Assembly (NCBI RefSeq): GCF_900109045.1
Contig: NZ_FNYL01000010.1
Location: 186,001 to 250,000, forward strand
From: Dyadobacter sp. SG02
GTDB lineage: Bacteria; Bacteroidota; Bacteroidia; Cytophagales; Spirosomataceae
Reading direction: 5' to 3'
Length of the DNA stretch: 64,000 nt
In this document: positions 34,526-44,700 of the stretch, piece by piece
Numbering within the stretch: position 1 is the stretch's first letter
How the letters are laid out: each line of letters opens with the position of its first letter
Notes under the pieces: model-generated
What the model saw: the letters and a program-made list of their open reading frames with translations, nothing else
Databases searched by the model: none
What the model was told of the DNA's origin: nothing
Translations under genes and position numbers: made by a program

Positions 34526-34807
34526 ATGGATACTTTTAAGTTTATGAAAGACGATTGGGTGAAGGAAAAAGACGGCAACCAGCTCATGCAGGTTGACGAA
34601 TACCAGATCGTCGAGACCGTGGTCAATCACAACGGATCGGCCACGCTTCCCGTTACCAAACGGGTATTCAGCGGGAAGGTTTGGTGTACCTGGGTCAACA
34701 AGAACAAAGCGGTGATCACACAGCCGTTTTGGGAAGACGACCTGGAACCTGCTACACAGCGGCAGAACGACTTCCATACCTATCCTTCCCTGAATCACAC
34801 ACACTGA
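34526..34807 (+). CDS. YodC-like (DUF2158) small protein
   Basis: A 93-aa soluble protein. Residues about 18-75 (GNQLMQVDEYQIVETVV; GKVWCTWVNKNKAVITQPFW; EDDLEPA) match the DUF2158/YodC pattern: G-x-x-M-x-V, a WCxWV-type strand, then F-x-x-D-L-x-P. The role is unknown. It stands alone between the divergent peptidase gene and a bidirectional terminator. The ATG at 34526 is the first in frame. Confidence 0.65.
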   Translation: MDTFKFMKDDWVKEKDGNQLMQVDEYQIVETVVNHNGSATLPVTKRVFSGKVWCTWVNKNKAVITQPFWEDDLEPATQRQNDFHTYPSLNHTH

Positions 34808-34844
34808 CACCGGAACCTGTTCTCTCTTCTCGACACTAAACACC

Positions 34845-34870
34845 AAAGCCCGGAATCGCTTCCGGGCTTT
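34845..34870. terminator. Bidirectional terminator
   Basis: Perfect 11-bp stem AAAGCCCGGAA/TTCCGGGCTTT around TCGC, between convergent genes. Confidence 0.8.
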
Positions 34871-34890
34871 CAGTTTCAATCTCACTTGTT

Positions 34891-35259
34891 TCACGGCTTT
34901 CTTCCCGGATCGGTTTGTGGCTGAGCCGAAGTGGTATCATCGGTTTCAGCGGTTCCCTTGCGGTTTTTCCTACGTTCTGAGCGGTTATTCCGTTTGTTAT
35001 CGGCCGGCATCAGCGTGTCGCGTATAACGGCCCCCGAGCTTTTTTGTCCTTTAATAAGCGTATCCTCCGATGGTATCTGAGCGGGTCGGTTAGGCGACTG
35101 CGGCGAATTGAATTCAGGCTTCGTTTCAGGTGCTGTTGTCGGAACAGGACTTGTTTGCGGTACTGGCTTTGGTACTGACGGTTCCGGTGTCACCGGATTT
35201 TGTGCAAATACCCCGGCAATCCCCAGAAGCATTGTAAATATGCATGCAAGGTATTTCAT
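34891..35259 (-). CDS. Secreted Pro-rich protein of unknown function
   Basis: 122 aa from ATG 35259. A signal peptide (MKYLACIFTMLLGIAGVFAQ) is followed by a low-complexity region rich in Pro, Thr, Ser and Glu, then a basic stretch (RNNRSERRKNRKG) and a Gln/Thr tail. No domain is visible. The longer frame starting at 35415 would place 52 extra residues before a perfect signal peptide, so I reject it. It may be an envelope spacer protein or a small secreted factor; there is no functional evidence. Confidence 0.55.
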   Translation of the reverse strand: MKYLACIFTMLLGIAGVFAQNPVTPEPSVPKPVPQTSPVPTTAPETKPEFNSPQSPNRPAQIPSEDTLIKGQKSSGAVIRDTLMPADNKRNNRSERRKNRKGTAETDDTTSAQPQTDPGRKP

Positions 35260-35491
35260 GGTCCATTCTGTTTTAGTGAAAAAAGTTACCACTACTAAGG
35301 CACTTGTCCGCACTAAAAGCGTTCCAGAAATTAGGCACAGGCTCAGGCCTGTCACAGCATTTTCACCGGTGAATTCCAAAGAGCTCATCCACAAAATGCG
35401 TAGCGATATACCCAAAATGGGCGATAAGCCTTTGGATAAATGGGAATCTCAATATTAAGCTTTCTCCTCGAACTACTTCGCAGTCAACTTC

Positions 35492-37432
35492 TTAGCTATA
35501 CACCCTTTTCATGCGGATTTTCTCGCTGGGTGTCAGCACCAAAGGCACTTTTTCGACTTTCACCGAGCTACTGTCAAGACCAAACCACTTGTCCTCCGAT
35601 GTAGTAATTCCTTTAATCCCGAAGTAAATCTTCATGATCAGTTCCTCCATGAACGGCAGATCATTTTCGAGCGAAAGGTAACGTTCGAGTACAATGAACC
35701 GGAAGTCGCCCGTGATATTCTGCCGGCTAAGCGATTCGTACCGGCTGGTAATGTCCACTTCTTTGTTGAGCACCATATCCTCCACTACTTTACGGAAGAA
35801 AAGGTTGATACGCTGCTCGATCCGGAAGCCTAGGCGGAACGTCACCTTGATCACATCGTCCTCGGCAAGGATATTCACGTGGTAATCCATTGTGTAAGGC
35901 TCGTCTGTCGTTTCCACGTGTACAAACCAGTAAATATCCGCGCGTTTCGGCCGTTTGTAAAAGATCGAATAGATGATCTTGTTTTCGATCTCGCTCTCGC
36001 GCGACGCATTCGACATAAATATCAAATGCGTGGAATATTTGGGAATACTAATGTCGTTGCTCAGTTCCTTTAACGGTCCGATGTATTTTTCCAGGCTTTC
36101 GTATTCGGTCAATCGCATTTTGATATAATATGCTTTTAACCAAACAGTTATCACCAATCCGATAACGGTAGCAAGCACCAGCGAAACCCAGCCGCCGTGC
36201 GTGAATTTCAACAGGTTAGCGGCCAGGAAAGAGCCTTCGATAGCCAGGTAGATGACCAGAAAAACGATCACAATCGATTTGCTCACGCGCTTCACGTACA
36301 GGTATACCGACATCAGGATCGTGGTCATGATCATCGTAAGCGTGATCGCGAGCCCGTACGCCGCCTCCATATGTGAGGACTCTTTGAAATACAGGACAAT
36401 ACCGATACAGCCGGCCCAAAGGAGCCAGTTCACGCTCGGCACGTAAAGCTGGCCCTTTTGATCGCTTGGGTATACCAGCCGGACCTTCGGCCAGAAATTC
36501 AAACGGATCGCCTCCGAGATAAGCGTGAACGACCCGCTGATCAGCGCCTGGCTGGCAATAATGGCGGCCGTAGTGGCAATACCGATCCCCGGTAGCAGCC
36601 ACCAGTCGGGCATGATTTCGTAGAAAGGCTTACGGCCATTCAGCAGATCGCCGGAATGCACGATCAGCCACGCACCCTGACCGAAGTAGTTCAGGATCAG
36701 ACAGGTTTTCACAAAAACCCAGCTAATGCGGATGTTCCCGCGACCGCAATGGCCCAAATCGCTATATAACGCTTCCGCACCGGTGGTACATAGGAACACA
36801 GCCCCGAGCATCCAGAAACCGCCGGGATGGTTTGCCAGGAGCTGGTATGCATAAAACGGACTTAAAGATTTCATGATCTCCGGGTGATCGATCACCTGTG
36901 CAACACCCAGTACGGCCAGCATCAGAAACCATATCGCCATCACCGGACCAAATGCCCGGCCCACAATGGTCGTTCCAAAAACCTGAATAATGAAAAGCAG
37001 CGTCAGAATGGCGATTACGATCGGGATCGTCTGAATATCGGGATAAAGTATACGCAAACCCTCCACCGCGGACGACACCGAAATGGGCGGGGTAATAATC
37101 CCATCGGCCAACAGGGTACTCGCCCCGATAATGGCCGGGACGGTGAGCCAGGCTGCACGCCTGCGAACGAGCGCAAACAATGCAAGGATACCACCCTCAC
37201 CTTTATTATCGGCCCGGAGAATGAGGATCACGTATTTAATGGTCGTTTGTAATGTAAGCGTCCAGAAAATACAGGAAACTGCCCCGTAAACGACGTCATT
37301 CGTAATCTTGTTGGTACCGATCACCGCCTGCATTACGTAAAGAGGCGACGTACCGATATCCCCGTAAATAATCCCTAATGCGACCAGAAGTCCCGCGGCC
37401 GATGCTTTATCCAGGTGTTTATGCGAACCCAT
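35492..37432 (-). CDS. kup: KUP/HAK/KT family potassium transporter
   Basis: A 646-aa potassium uptake protein. The N-terminal TM1 carries the family signature LVALGIIYGDIGTSPLYVMQ near residues 16-35. Twelve membrane segments follow to about residue 440, including NKGEGGILALFALVRR near 76-91 and LADGIITPPISVSSAVEG near 108-125, with the conserved GEGG and GDGIITP-like motifs. The C-terminal cytosolic domain is about 200 aa. It symports potassium with protons. It is preceded by a mutarotase-like gene (38 bases gap after that gene's product on the same strand) with no clear functional link. Confidence 0.95.
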   Translation of the reverse strand: MGSHKHLDKASAAGLLVALGIIYGDIGTSPLYVMQAVIGTNKITNDVVYGAVSCIFWTLTLQTTIKYVILILRADNKGEGGILALFALVRRRAAWLTVPAIIGASTLLADGIITPPISVSSAVEGLRILYPDIQTIPIVIAILTLLFIIQVFGTTIVGRAFGPVMAIWFLMLAVLGVAQVIDHPEIMKSLSPFYAYQLLANHPGGFWMLGAVFLCTTGAEALYSDLGHCGRGNIRISWVFVKTCLILNYFGQGAWLIVHSGDLLNGRKPFYEIMPDWWLLPGIGIATTAAIIASQALISGSFTLISEAIRLNFWPKVRLVYPSDQKGQLYVPSVNWLLWAGCIGIVLYFKESSHMEAAYGLAITLTMIMTTILMSVYLYVKRVSKSIVIVFLVIYLAIEGSFLAANLLKFTHGGWVSLVLATVIGLVITVWLKAYYIKMRLTEYESLEKYIGPLKELSNDISIPKYSTHLIFMSNASRESEIENKIIYSIFYKRPKRADIYWFVHVETTDEPYTMDYHVNILAEDDVIKVTFRLGFRIEQRINLFFRKVVEDMVLNKEVDITSRYESLSRQNITGDFRFIVLERYLSLENDLPFMEELIMKIYFGIKGITTSEDKWFGLDSSSVKVEKVPLVLTPSEKIRMKRVYS

Positions 37433-37484
37433 TGACTAGTTTGTTGAAATGCGGTGCGAATTTAGAAAAATCCGGCCGCTTTCT

Positions 37485-38456
37485 TTAAAAGGTATAAAAC
37501 TCGTAGGTCACCTTCCATTTGATCTCCTTGCCCGGCTCGGCAGCGATCTTAATGTAAGGTTCGGGGCAGGATGTGGTAGGGCAAGCCCAATAGACCAGCT
37601 TTTCCAGCGGCTGGTCACAGGTAATCCGTACGCCCGCTTTTGTTTTGGTATTTTCAATCCGAATATCATAATCCTTCGCAGTAGGCCCGAAGCCCTGCAA
37701 ACCGGCGCTGAAAACCTGGTCGCCTTTGACCACTTCGCGCGAATAGTTCAGCATTTTACCATTGGCGTTGATAATGCTTCCAAATCCTCTGCCTTCTCCC
37801 TTCACTTCAAAAGGAAATACAATGCGGATATTCTCATTCGATGGCTCGTTATCGATCATGAAAAAGTTGTGGTTGTAGGTGCTCGCCACGATCGGTTTGG
37901 TACCCGTATTTTTCAATGTGTGTTCCAAAACGAGTTGTGGTTTGCCTTTTACCAGTTTCAATGTCTTGTGATACTCGTAGCCATATCCGGTTTCGTCTTT
38001 CAATTCATGCATGAAAGCGACCTGGTCGTTGCCCCTCGTAACCGACCATTTGCCCGGATTTTTAACCGCGTAATTGGTCGCAAACGAATACTTTTTATCA
38101 TCGGGTTTGGTCAGGACCCCTACGCCGATCTTGACAAATTGCTCGCCCGGCTTTGCGTCATCGAAATTAAGCGGTGTAAATTCCTCCACGGGTCCCATGA
38201 TCGCGTCGTGTAGCTTGGGATCATATGGCGCCTGGTTCCATGTGCCAAAATAGGTATGCCCTTTATATTCCAGACTAGGCACCACACCCGCCCAATCGAA
38301 CCGGACGCCGCGGTAGTAGCCCTCATTTCCATCCGGCAAATACAGCTTTGCTTTGATGACTCCGTTTGAAATGTCGGTTTGCGGAAATTCCGCGATTGTG
38401 AATGCAGTGATAGCAATGCATATCAATGCAGAAAACAGTGTAACGATCTTTTTCAT
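37485..38456 (-). CDS. Secreted mutarotase-like protein of unknown function
   Basis: A 323-aa protein with a signal peptide (about 1-22) and a beta-sandwich that resembles galactose mutarotase/aldose 1-epimerase-like proteins: YYRGVRFDWAGVVPSLEYKG near 47-66, a conserved His in YNHNFFMIDNEP near 193-204, and IENTKTKAGVRITCDQPLEK near 265-284 before the end strand. The Cys pair in WACPTTSCPEPY near 289-300 may form a disulfide. Related Bacteroidota proteins are unnamed. A periplasmic sugar-binding or epimerase role is possible but unproven. Confidence 0.7.
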   Translation of the reverse strand: MKKIVTLFSALICIAITAFTIAEFPQTDISNGVIKAKLYLPDGNEGYYRGVRFDWAGVVPSLEYKGHTYFGTWNQAPYDPKLHDAIMGPVEEFTPLNFDDAKPGEQFVKIGVGVLTKPDDKKYSFATNYAVKNPGKWSVTRGNDQVAFMHELKDETGYGYEYHKTLKLVKGKPQLVLEHTLKNTGTKPIVASTYNHNFFMIDNEPSNENIRIVFPFEVKGEGRGFGSIINANGKMLNYSREVVKGDQVFSAGLQGFGPTAKDYDIRIENTKTKAGVRITCDQPLEKLVYWACPTTSCPEPYIKIAAEPGKEIKWKVTYEFYTF

Positions 38457-38522
38457 TGGTATTGAATGGTTTAGGAAGAAAAACAGGGCTGAATATCTGA
38501 CATTTCTACCCCGCTATAAATA

Positions 38523-38570
38523 AAGACAGTAAGATAAAAATGCGGTATCACATTTTCACCTTACTGTCTT
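38523..38570 (-). terminator. Long hairpin after the molybdenum hydroxylase operon
   Basis: Outer 11-bp perfect stem (38523-38533 and 38560-38570) plus an inner AAAATG/CATTTT stem. It starts 21 bases after the large-subunit stop; the following T content is modest (TATTTATAG). Confidence 0.6.
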
Positions 38571-38591
38571 ACAATTTGTACGAATTAATAT

Positions 38592-40736
38592 TTACGAAAT
38601 GCCTTTAAATGCCTCTTCATTAATAAAAGGCTGATTTCTAAGGCGTTGCTTCGTTGCTTTATAGAATGCATTTGCAACGGCTCCTCCTGCTGGCGGCAAT
38701 GCAGGCTCGCCCAGGCCGGTCGGCGAAATTCCATTGTCGACGAAATGTACATCGACTTCCGGGATCTCGTTCATGCGAATCAACCTGAAACCATTGAAAT
38801 TGCTCTGATCGGGCGTACCGGCTTTGAAAGTCATATTACCGAACATCGCGTGACCGATTCCATCCACGACCCCGCCGCGTACCTGCTGCAACGAGCCGCT
38901 TTTGTTGATTACAATACCGCAATCAACAGCCGCAATGACGTTTTTCAATGCAGGCTTACCTTTTTCAACCACTACTTCGCCTACCTGCGCCACATACGAC
39001 CGGTGCGAGAAGTAAACAGAAAAGCCTTGGTGAACGCCTTTTTTCTTGCCCCAATTACTTTTTTCCGCCGCCAGTTTGATCACGGCGATCATCCTGTCGA
39101 CATCATATTTCACTTCGCCAGCCGGTGACTTTTTCGCCTTTTCTAAAAGTGCCAGACGGAATTCGATGGGGTCTTTCCCGGCCGCTTCCGCCACTTCGTC
39201 GATAAACGATTGCTCTGCATAAGCAAGGAAATTGGTGATCGGTGCGCGCCACGGCCCCGTAGTAATAGCCGATTTATGCTCTACCGAGTCAATCAGCAGA
39301 TTATCTACCGAACCGGATGGAAAATTATCCTCGCGGGTAGGGTTACCCGAGTTAATCCCCACCCCACGGAGTTTGTAGCCGATCATTTCACCATTTTTAT
39401 CCAATGCCGCTTCAAACCGGTAGCGAACTGCAGGACGGTAAGTACCACCTGTCATATCATCTTCGCGGGTCCAGATTACCTTCACCGGTGCTTTTACCAG
39501 TTTGGACACGTGTACCGCTTCAATGGCAAAATCAGCCGAAAGCCGGCGTCCGAAGCCACCTCCCTGGCGGGTAATTTCAACGGTGATTTTTTCGGGTGGA
39601 AAGCCGGTGATTTTCGCCGCTTCCCCACGTGCGCGGTCGGGTGTCTGCGTCGGGCCTACGAGTTCCACGCCATCCTCGCGTACATGTGCGAAAAAGTTCA
39701 TCGGTTCCAATGGGCTATGCGGCAGGAACGGGCATTGATATTCAGCCTTGATAACTTTCGCAGCACCTTTGAATGCGGCCTCCACGTCGCCATTCTTCCG
39801 GCGAACGGTGGCTTCGCCATTGTCCATGAGGTTGGAGAAAATGCGGTTGTGGTCTTCCGAGCTTTCAAGGTCGGCCGCTTTTTCGTACTCGATTTTGAGC
39901 GCTTCGCGTGCTTTTTTGCATTGCCAGGTAGATTTACCGACTACCGCGACGCTATTTTCAAAGGTTACCACATCCACAATGCCGGGCATTGCTTTGGCTG
40001 CCGCGGAATCAACCGATTTCAGTTTAAATCCAAAAGCCTTGGGCCGCTGGATAATCGCGAAAAGCATTCCTTCGCGATAGAAGTCGAGACCGAAAAGCGG
40101 CTTACCGGTGGCAATATTCTTGTTATCCACATTCCTGACCGACTGCCCGATCAGTTTGAAGGATTTTTCGTCTTTCAGTTTAATATCCGTCGGTGCGGTA
40201 AGCTTGCCCGCCGCCTCGGCGAATTCTCCGTAACTGCCTGATTTACCGGAAGCTTTATGAAACACCTTGCTGTCCGCAGTGGTGATTTCGGAAGCGGGCA
40301 CGCCCCATTTGGCAGCTGCCGCATTGATAAGCAAATGACGTGCTGTCGCACCCGCCTTGCGCAGGCGCTCCCACGAATGCGGAACGGCGCCGCTGCCGCC
40401 TGTTACCTGGCGTTCGAAAGCCGCATTGTCCAAATGCCCCTGTACGGTTTTTACCAATTTCCAATCGGCGTCTAGCTCTTCGGCCACCACCATCGGAAAT
40501 GCGGTCTTGATACCCTGCCCGATTTCCGGGTTTGGCGAAATAATCGTAATGCTGTTATCGGAACCGATGGACAGGTAGCTATTGAACTTCACCGAACCGG
40601 CCGCGATGTGCTTCGCGTCTACTACAACCGGCGCGGCAGTAGTATCCGACCAGTTGAATCCCAGGAACAAACCGCCACCGGCCGCAGCCGCGATCTTCAT
40701 GAAGTCGCGACGCGATGTCTGATTTAAAGTGCTCAT
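38592..40736 (-). CDS. Molybdopterin-binding large subunit, isoquinoline 1-oxidoreductase type
   Basis: A 714-aa xanthine-dehydrogenase-superfamily large subunit. The N-terminus carries a Tat signal (SRRDFMKIAAAAGGG near 8-22), so the enzyme is exported folded with its cofactor. Family motifs: SPNPEIGQGIKTAFPMVVAE near 68-87; TGGSGAVPHSWERLRKAGA near 109-127; EITRQGGGFGRRL near 394-406; TGPWRAPITNF near 496-506; GLGEPALPPAGGAVANAFY near 668-686, where the Glu is the catalytic base. It pairs with the 2Fe-2S subunit gene, 2 bases upstream. These enzymes oxidise N-heterocycles or aldehydes; the true substrate is not shown. Confidence 0.88.
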   Translation of the reverse strand: MSTLNQTSRRDFMKIAAAAGGGLFLGFNWSDTTAAPVVVDAKHIAAGSVKFNSYLSIGSDNSITIISPNPEIGQGIKTAFPMVVAEELDADWKLVKTVQGHLDNAAFERQVTGGSGAVPHSWERLRKAGATARHLLINAAAAKWGVPASEITTADSKVFHKASGKSGSYGEFAEAAGKLTAPTDIKLKDEKSFKLIGQSVRNVDNKNIATGKPLFGLDFYREGMLFAIIQRPKAFGFKLKSVDSAAAKAMPGIVDVVTFENSVAVVGKSTWQCKKAREALKIEYEKAADLESSEDHNRIFSNLMDNGEATVRRKNGDVEAAFKGAAKVIKAEYQCPFLPHSPLEPMNFFAHVREDGVELVGPTQTPDRARGEAAKITGFPPEKITVEITRQGGGFGRRLSADFAIEAVHVSKLVKAPVKVIWTREDDMTGGTYRPAVRYRFEAALDKNGEMIGYKLRGVGINSGNPTREDNFPSGSVDNLLIDSVEHKSAITTGPWRAPITNFLAYAEQSFIDEVAEAAGKDPIEFRLALLEKAKKSPAGEVKYDVDRMIAVIKLAAEKSNWGKKKGVHQGFSVYFSHRSYVAQVGEVVVEKGKPALKNVIAAVDCGIVINKSGSLQQVRGGVVDGIGHAMFGNMTFKAGTPDQSNFNGFRLIRMNEIPEVDVHFVDNGISPTGLGEPALPPAGGAVANAFYKATKQRLRNQPFINEEAFKGIS

Positions 40737-40738
40737 GG

Positions 40739-41200
40739 TTAGTTGGTTTTAGAAGCTGCAACTTTAACGGCTTCGCGAATGCGATGGTAAGTTCCGCAGC
40801 GACAAAGGTTGCCGCTCATCGCTCCGACGATTTCTTCGTCGGTTGGTTTGGGTTTTTCTTTGAGGAACGCCGCGGCTGTCATAATCTGGCCCGCCTGGCA
40901 ATATCCGCATTGCGCTACGTCGACCTCGTCCCATGCCTTCTGTACCGGATGATCTCCTTTTTCCGACAGCCCTTCGATGGTGGTTACCTTTGCCTTACCT
41001 ACGGCCGAAACCGGCAATACACAGGAGCGGACAGCCTTGCCATCCAGGTGAACGGTGCAGGCGCCGCATTGCGCGATGCCGCACCCATATTTGGTACCTA
41101 CAAGGCCCAGATTGTCGCGCAATACCCACAGCAGCGGGGTATCTCCCTCTACCTCTGCATTGTATGCGCGGTTGTTAATTGTAAGTTTGAATGATGCCAT
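40739..41200 (-). CDS. (2Fe-2S) small subunit of the molybdenum hydroxylase
   Basis: A 153-aa subunit with two 2Fe-2S domains. The plant-type ferredoxin part has C-x4-C-x2-C in TKYGCGIAQCGACTVHLDG near 36-54, with the fourth Cys in VRSC near 58-61. The C-terminal helical domain carries CGYCQAGQ near 98-105 and CRCGTYHRI near 133-141. It passes electrons from the molybdenum centre of the large subunit encoded 2 bases downstream. There is no own Tat signal; it is expected to hitch-hike with the large subunit. The electron acceptor gene (often a cytochrome c) is not adjacent. Confidence 0.93.
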   Translation of the reverse strand: MASFKLTINNRAYNAEVEGDTPLLWVLRDNLGLVGTKYGCGIAQCGACTVHLDGKAVRSCVLPVSAVGKAKVTTIEGLSEKGDHPVQKAWDEVDVAQCGYCQAGQIMTAAAFLKEKPKPTDEEIVGAMSGNLCRCGTYHRIREAVKVAASKTN

Positions 41201-41294
41201 GGTGATTAAGAGTTTGGCAAAAGTTACAAAAAATCATCAAGGAAGCCAAACTCCTAATTCGCGAAGTACCTGATTAATAGCGATATAGCCGCGC

Positions 41295-41624
41295 TTACGC
41301 TTCGCCTCCCGGGCCTCCGAAACTAATCGGAAAATTGAAGGTAGGCTCGTTGTCCTGCGAGTTCTGAATGGGGCCGTATTGGTCTTCGTATTTCTGGATA
41401 TTGTCGCGCAATGCGGCAACGAGGCGTTTGGCGTGCTCGGGCGTTACGATAATGCGGGCTTTCACCTTCGCCCGCGGAACGCCGGGCATGAGGCGGATGA
41501 AGTCAAGAATAAATTCGCTATTGGAATGGGCGATCATTGCCAGGTTGGAATACACACCCTCTGCCATCTCTTCCGACAGTTCCACATTGATCTGTTGTTC
41601 GTTTTCCTTGTTTTCTTCTTTCAT
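41295..41624 (-). CDS. DUF3467 protein
   Basis: A 109-aa soluble protein of DUF3467: NVELSEEMAEGVYSNLAMIA near 13-32, HSNSEFILDFIRLMPGVPRA near 33-52 and KARIIVTPEHAKRLVAALRD near 54-73 are conserved. The C-terminus is Gly/Pro-rich. Function is unknown; I recall the gene directly downstream of rpoC in many Bacteroidota, as here (gap 138 bases with a hairpin). Confidence 0.88.
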   Translation of the reverse strand: MKEENKENEQQINVELSEEMAEGVYSNLAMIAHSNSEFILDFIRLMPGVPRAKVKARIIVTPEHAKRLVAALRDNIQKYEDQYGPIQNSQDNEPTFNFPISFGGPGGEA

Positions 41625-41708
41625 TGTTGGTTTTAAATAGCTGCGCTATTGAATTTACCGGGGAAATTACTAAAAATACCCCGCTTGGGAAAGCGCGGCT
41701 TGGAAAGC

Positions 41709-41743
41709 AAAGAGCCGGTCCCGCTGATGCAGGCCGGCTCTTT
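41709..41743. terminator. Terminator-like hairpin after rpoC
   Basis: 10-bp perfect stem (41709-41718 and 41734-41743). The longer T-run lies on the plus-strand side; on the minus strand the tail is TTTGCTTT, so read-through from rpoC into the DUF3467 gene is likely. Confidence 0.55.
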
Positions 41744-41762
41744 TTACTTATAATCAGCTGGA

Positions 41763-44700
41763 TTACGCCAACTCTTTTTTCTTGCGTGATTGTCTCTCGC
41801 GAGAATCGGTCAGCGCATCGAATTCTTCTTTCGATCCAACGATCAGGTTTTCGTAGGTACGCATACCTGTACCGGCAGGGATCAGGTGACCTACGATCAC
41901 ATTCTCCTTCAAACCTTTCAGTTCGTCGCGTTTTCCACGAACAGCCGCTTCGCTCAATACTTTGGTTGTTTCCTGGAATGACGCCGCAGAAACAAAGCTT
42001 TCAGTACCCAAAGAAGCTTGTGTGATACCCATCAGAGTTGGTCTTGCAACCGCAGCTTGCGCATCACGGGCTGTAACCAGTTTCAGGTCACGGCGTTTTA
42101 GGCTTGAATTTTCATCACGCAAACGACGTACCGAAACGATCATACCCGGCTTCAATGTCTCGGAGCTACCAGCGTCCTCAACCACTTTCATATCCAGGAT
42201 CTTATCGTTTTCCTCGCGGAATACCACGCGGTCAACAGCCTGCATTTCCAGGAAGTTGGTGTCACCAGCGTCGAGGATATCCACTTTCTGCATCATCTGG
42301 CGTACGATACATTCGATGTGCTTATCGTTGATCTTCACACCTTGCAGACGGTATACTTCCTGAATCTCGTTCACCAGGTATTCCTGAACCGCGGTTGGTC
42401 CTTTGATAGAAAGGATATCCGCAGGAGTGATCGCACCATCGGAAAGCGGGTCACCGGCTCTTACGAAGTCACCATCCTGAACAAGAATGTGTTTCGACAG
42501 AGGTACCATGTAACGGCGTTGTGTTCCGTCTTTCGATTCGATATGGATTTCACGGTTACCGCGTTTTACGCCACCGTAAGATACTACACCGTCGATTTCG
42601 GAAACCGTTGCAGGGTTAGACGGGTTACGTGCTTCGAACAATTCGGTCACACGTGGCAGACCTCCCGTGATATCGCGTGTTTTACCAACAACGCGTGGAA
42701 TTTTCGCCAGCGGCTGACCAGCCTTGATAGCTGCACCTGCTTTCACAACCAGACGTGCTCCAACAGGAAGGTTGTAACCTTTTTCAGTCTGATCTTTCAA
42801 CAACGTAGACTTACCTTTCACCACGATAGCCGGGTTTTTGGTTTTGTCACGTGTTTCAATGATCACCGACTCCTGGAAGCCTGTTTGTTCGTCAAACTCT
42901 TCACGGAATGTGATACCTTCTTCAATAGCGTCGAAGGAAACAGTTCCTGTGAATTCAGAAAGGATTACCGCGTGATAAGGGTCCCAGGTACAAAGTTCCT
43001 GTCCTTTGAATACGGTGTCGCCTTCTTTCACTTGCAAATGCGCACCGTAAGGTACGTTGTTCGAGATCAGTAGTTGTTTCGTTTCAGGGTGAACGACTTT
43101 TACTTCACCTGAACGGCCCATTACTACGGTTACTTCGTCGCCTTCCGAGTTAACAGACTGTACGAGACGAAGGTCTTCGAACTGGATCAAACCGTCGAAT
43201 TTCGCTTTGATGTTGGCTTCAACAGAGATGTTGGAAGCCGTACCACCCACGTGGAATGTACGGAGTGTCAACTGTGTACCCGGCTCACCGATCGACTGGG
43301 AAGCGATTACACCAACTGCCTCACCGATATTCACCATCTGGGCAGATGCCAAGCTACGTCCGTAGCATTTTGCACAAACACCGTCACGGGTTTCGCAAGT
43401 CAGTACCGAACGGATTTCGACAGTTTCAATCGCCGTCTCATCAATGTAAGAAGCAATCTCTTCTGTGATCTCCTGACCCGATGTAAGGATCAATTCGTTT
43501 GTCAACGGATCGAATACATCGTGTACACTTACACGTCCGAGGATACGTTCCGACAATGGTTCTACGATGTCCTCATTGTCTTTCAACGCAGAGATCGCGA
43601 TACCACGAAGCGAGCCGCAGTCCTCTTCCACTACTACCACGTCTTGTGCAACGTCGTGCAAACGACGGGTCAGGTAACCCGCATCCGCAGTTTTCAACGC
43701 GGTATCGGCCAAACCTTTACGCGCACCGTGGGTAGAGATAAAGTATTCCAAAACGTCGAGACCTTCCTTAAAGTTGGAAAGGATCGGGTTTTCGATGATT
43801 TCACCCGCACCACCAGCGATGTTTTTCTGAGGCTTGGCCATAAGACCCCTCATACCACCCAACTGACGGATCTGCTCGCGAGAACCGCGGGCTCCGGAGT
43901 GCATCATCATATAGATTGAGTTGAATCCGCCTTTGTCTGTTTCCAGTTGCTTCATCAACGTCTCTGTAATGCGTGAGTTAACGCGCGTCCAGATATCGAT
44001 TACCTGGTTGTAACGTTCGTTTTCCGTGATAAGACCCATCAGGTAGTTGTTCCAGACGTTTTCAACATCGCCTTTCGCCTGCTCGATGAGTTTCTCTTTT
44101 TCACTTGGAACCATTACATCGTCCAATCCCATTGACAAACCGCCTTTGAATGCCATTTGGAAACCAAGTTCTTTGATTTCATCAAGGAATTGAGCCGTAC
44201 GGGCCACACCAGCTTGTTTGAATACCAAACCGATGATCTGCTGAAGTTTCTTTTTAGTCAACAATTCGTTGATATAACCTACTTCCTCAGGAACAGCCTG
44301 GTTGAACAGGAGACGACCTGCGACAGTGTCGATCAGTTTGATCTCGAATGTTCCATCCTCGTTACGTACGCGGACGCGGCATTTGATATTCGCATGTTTC
44401 GAAAGCTTGCCTTCGTTGATCGCGATGATAACTTCATCAGGACCGTAGAAAATCTTACCTTCTCCGATGATCGGATATTGTTCTGTGCTTACACGTCCTT
44501 TGGTCACATAATACAGACCCAAAACCATGTCCTGAGATGGTACCGTGATCGGCGCACCGTTGGCTGGGTTAAGGATGTTGTGTGAAGAAAGCATCAGCAT
44601 AGACGCTTCCAAAACGGCTTCCTGACCCAGTGGTACGTGTACCGCCATCTGGTCACCGTCAAAGTCAGCGTTGAATGCCGTACAAACCAATGGGTGAAGC

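Noticed and set aside
35259..35415. Longer start for the Pro-rich protein
   Set aside because: It would place 52 residues before a perfect signal peptide; ATG 35259 is preferred.
39210..40241. 343-aa plus-strand frame
   Set aside because: Antisense to the molybdenum hydroxylase large subunit with its Tat signal and conserved motifs.
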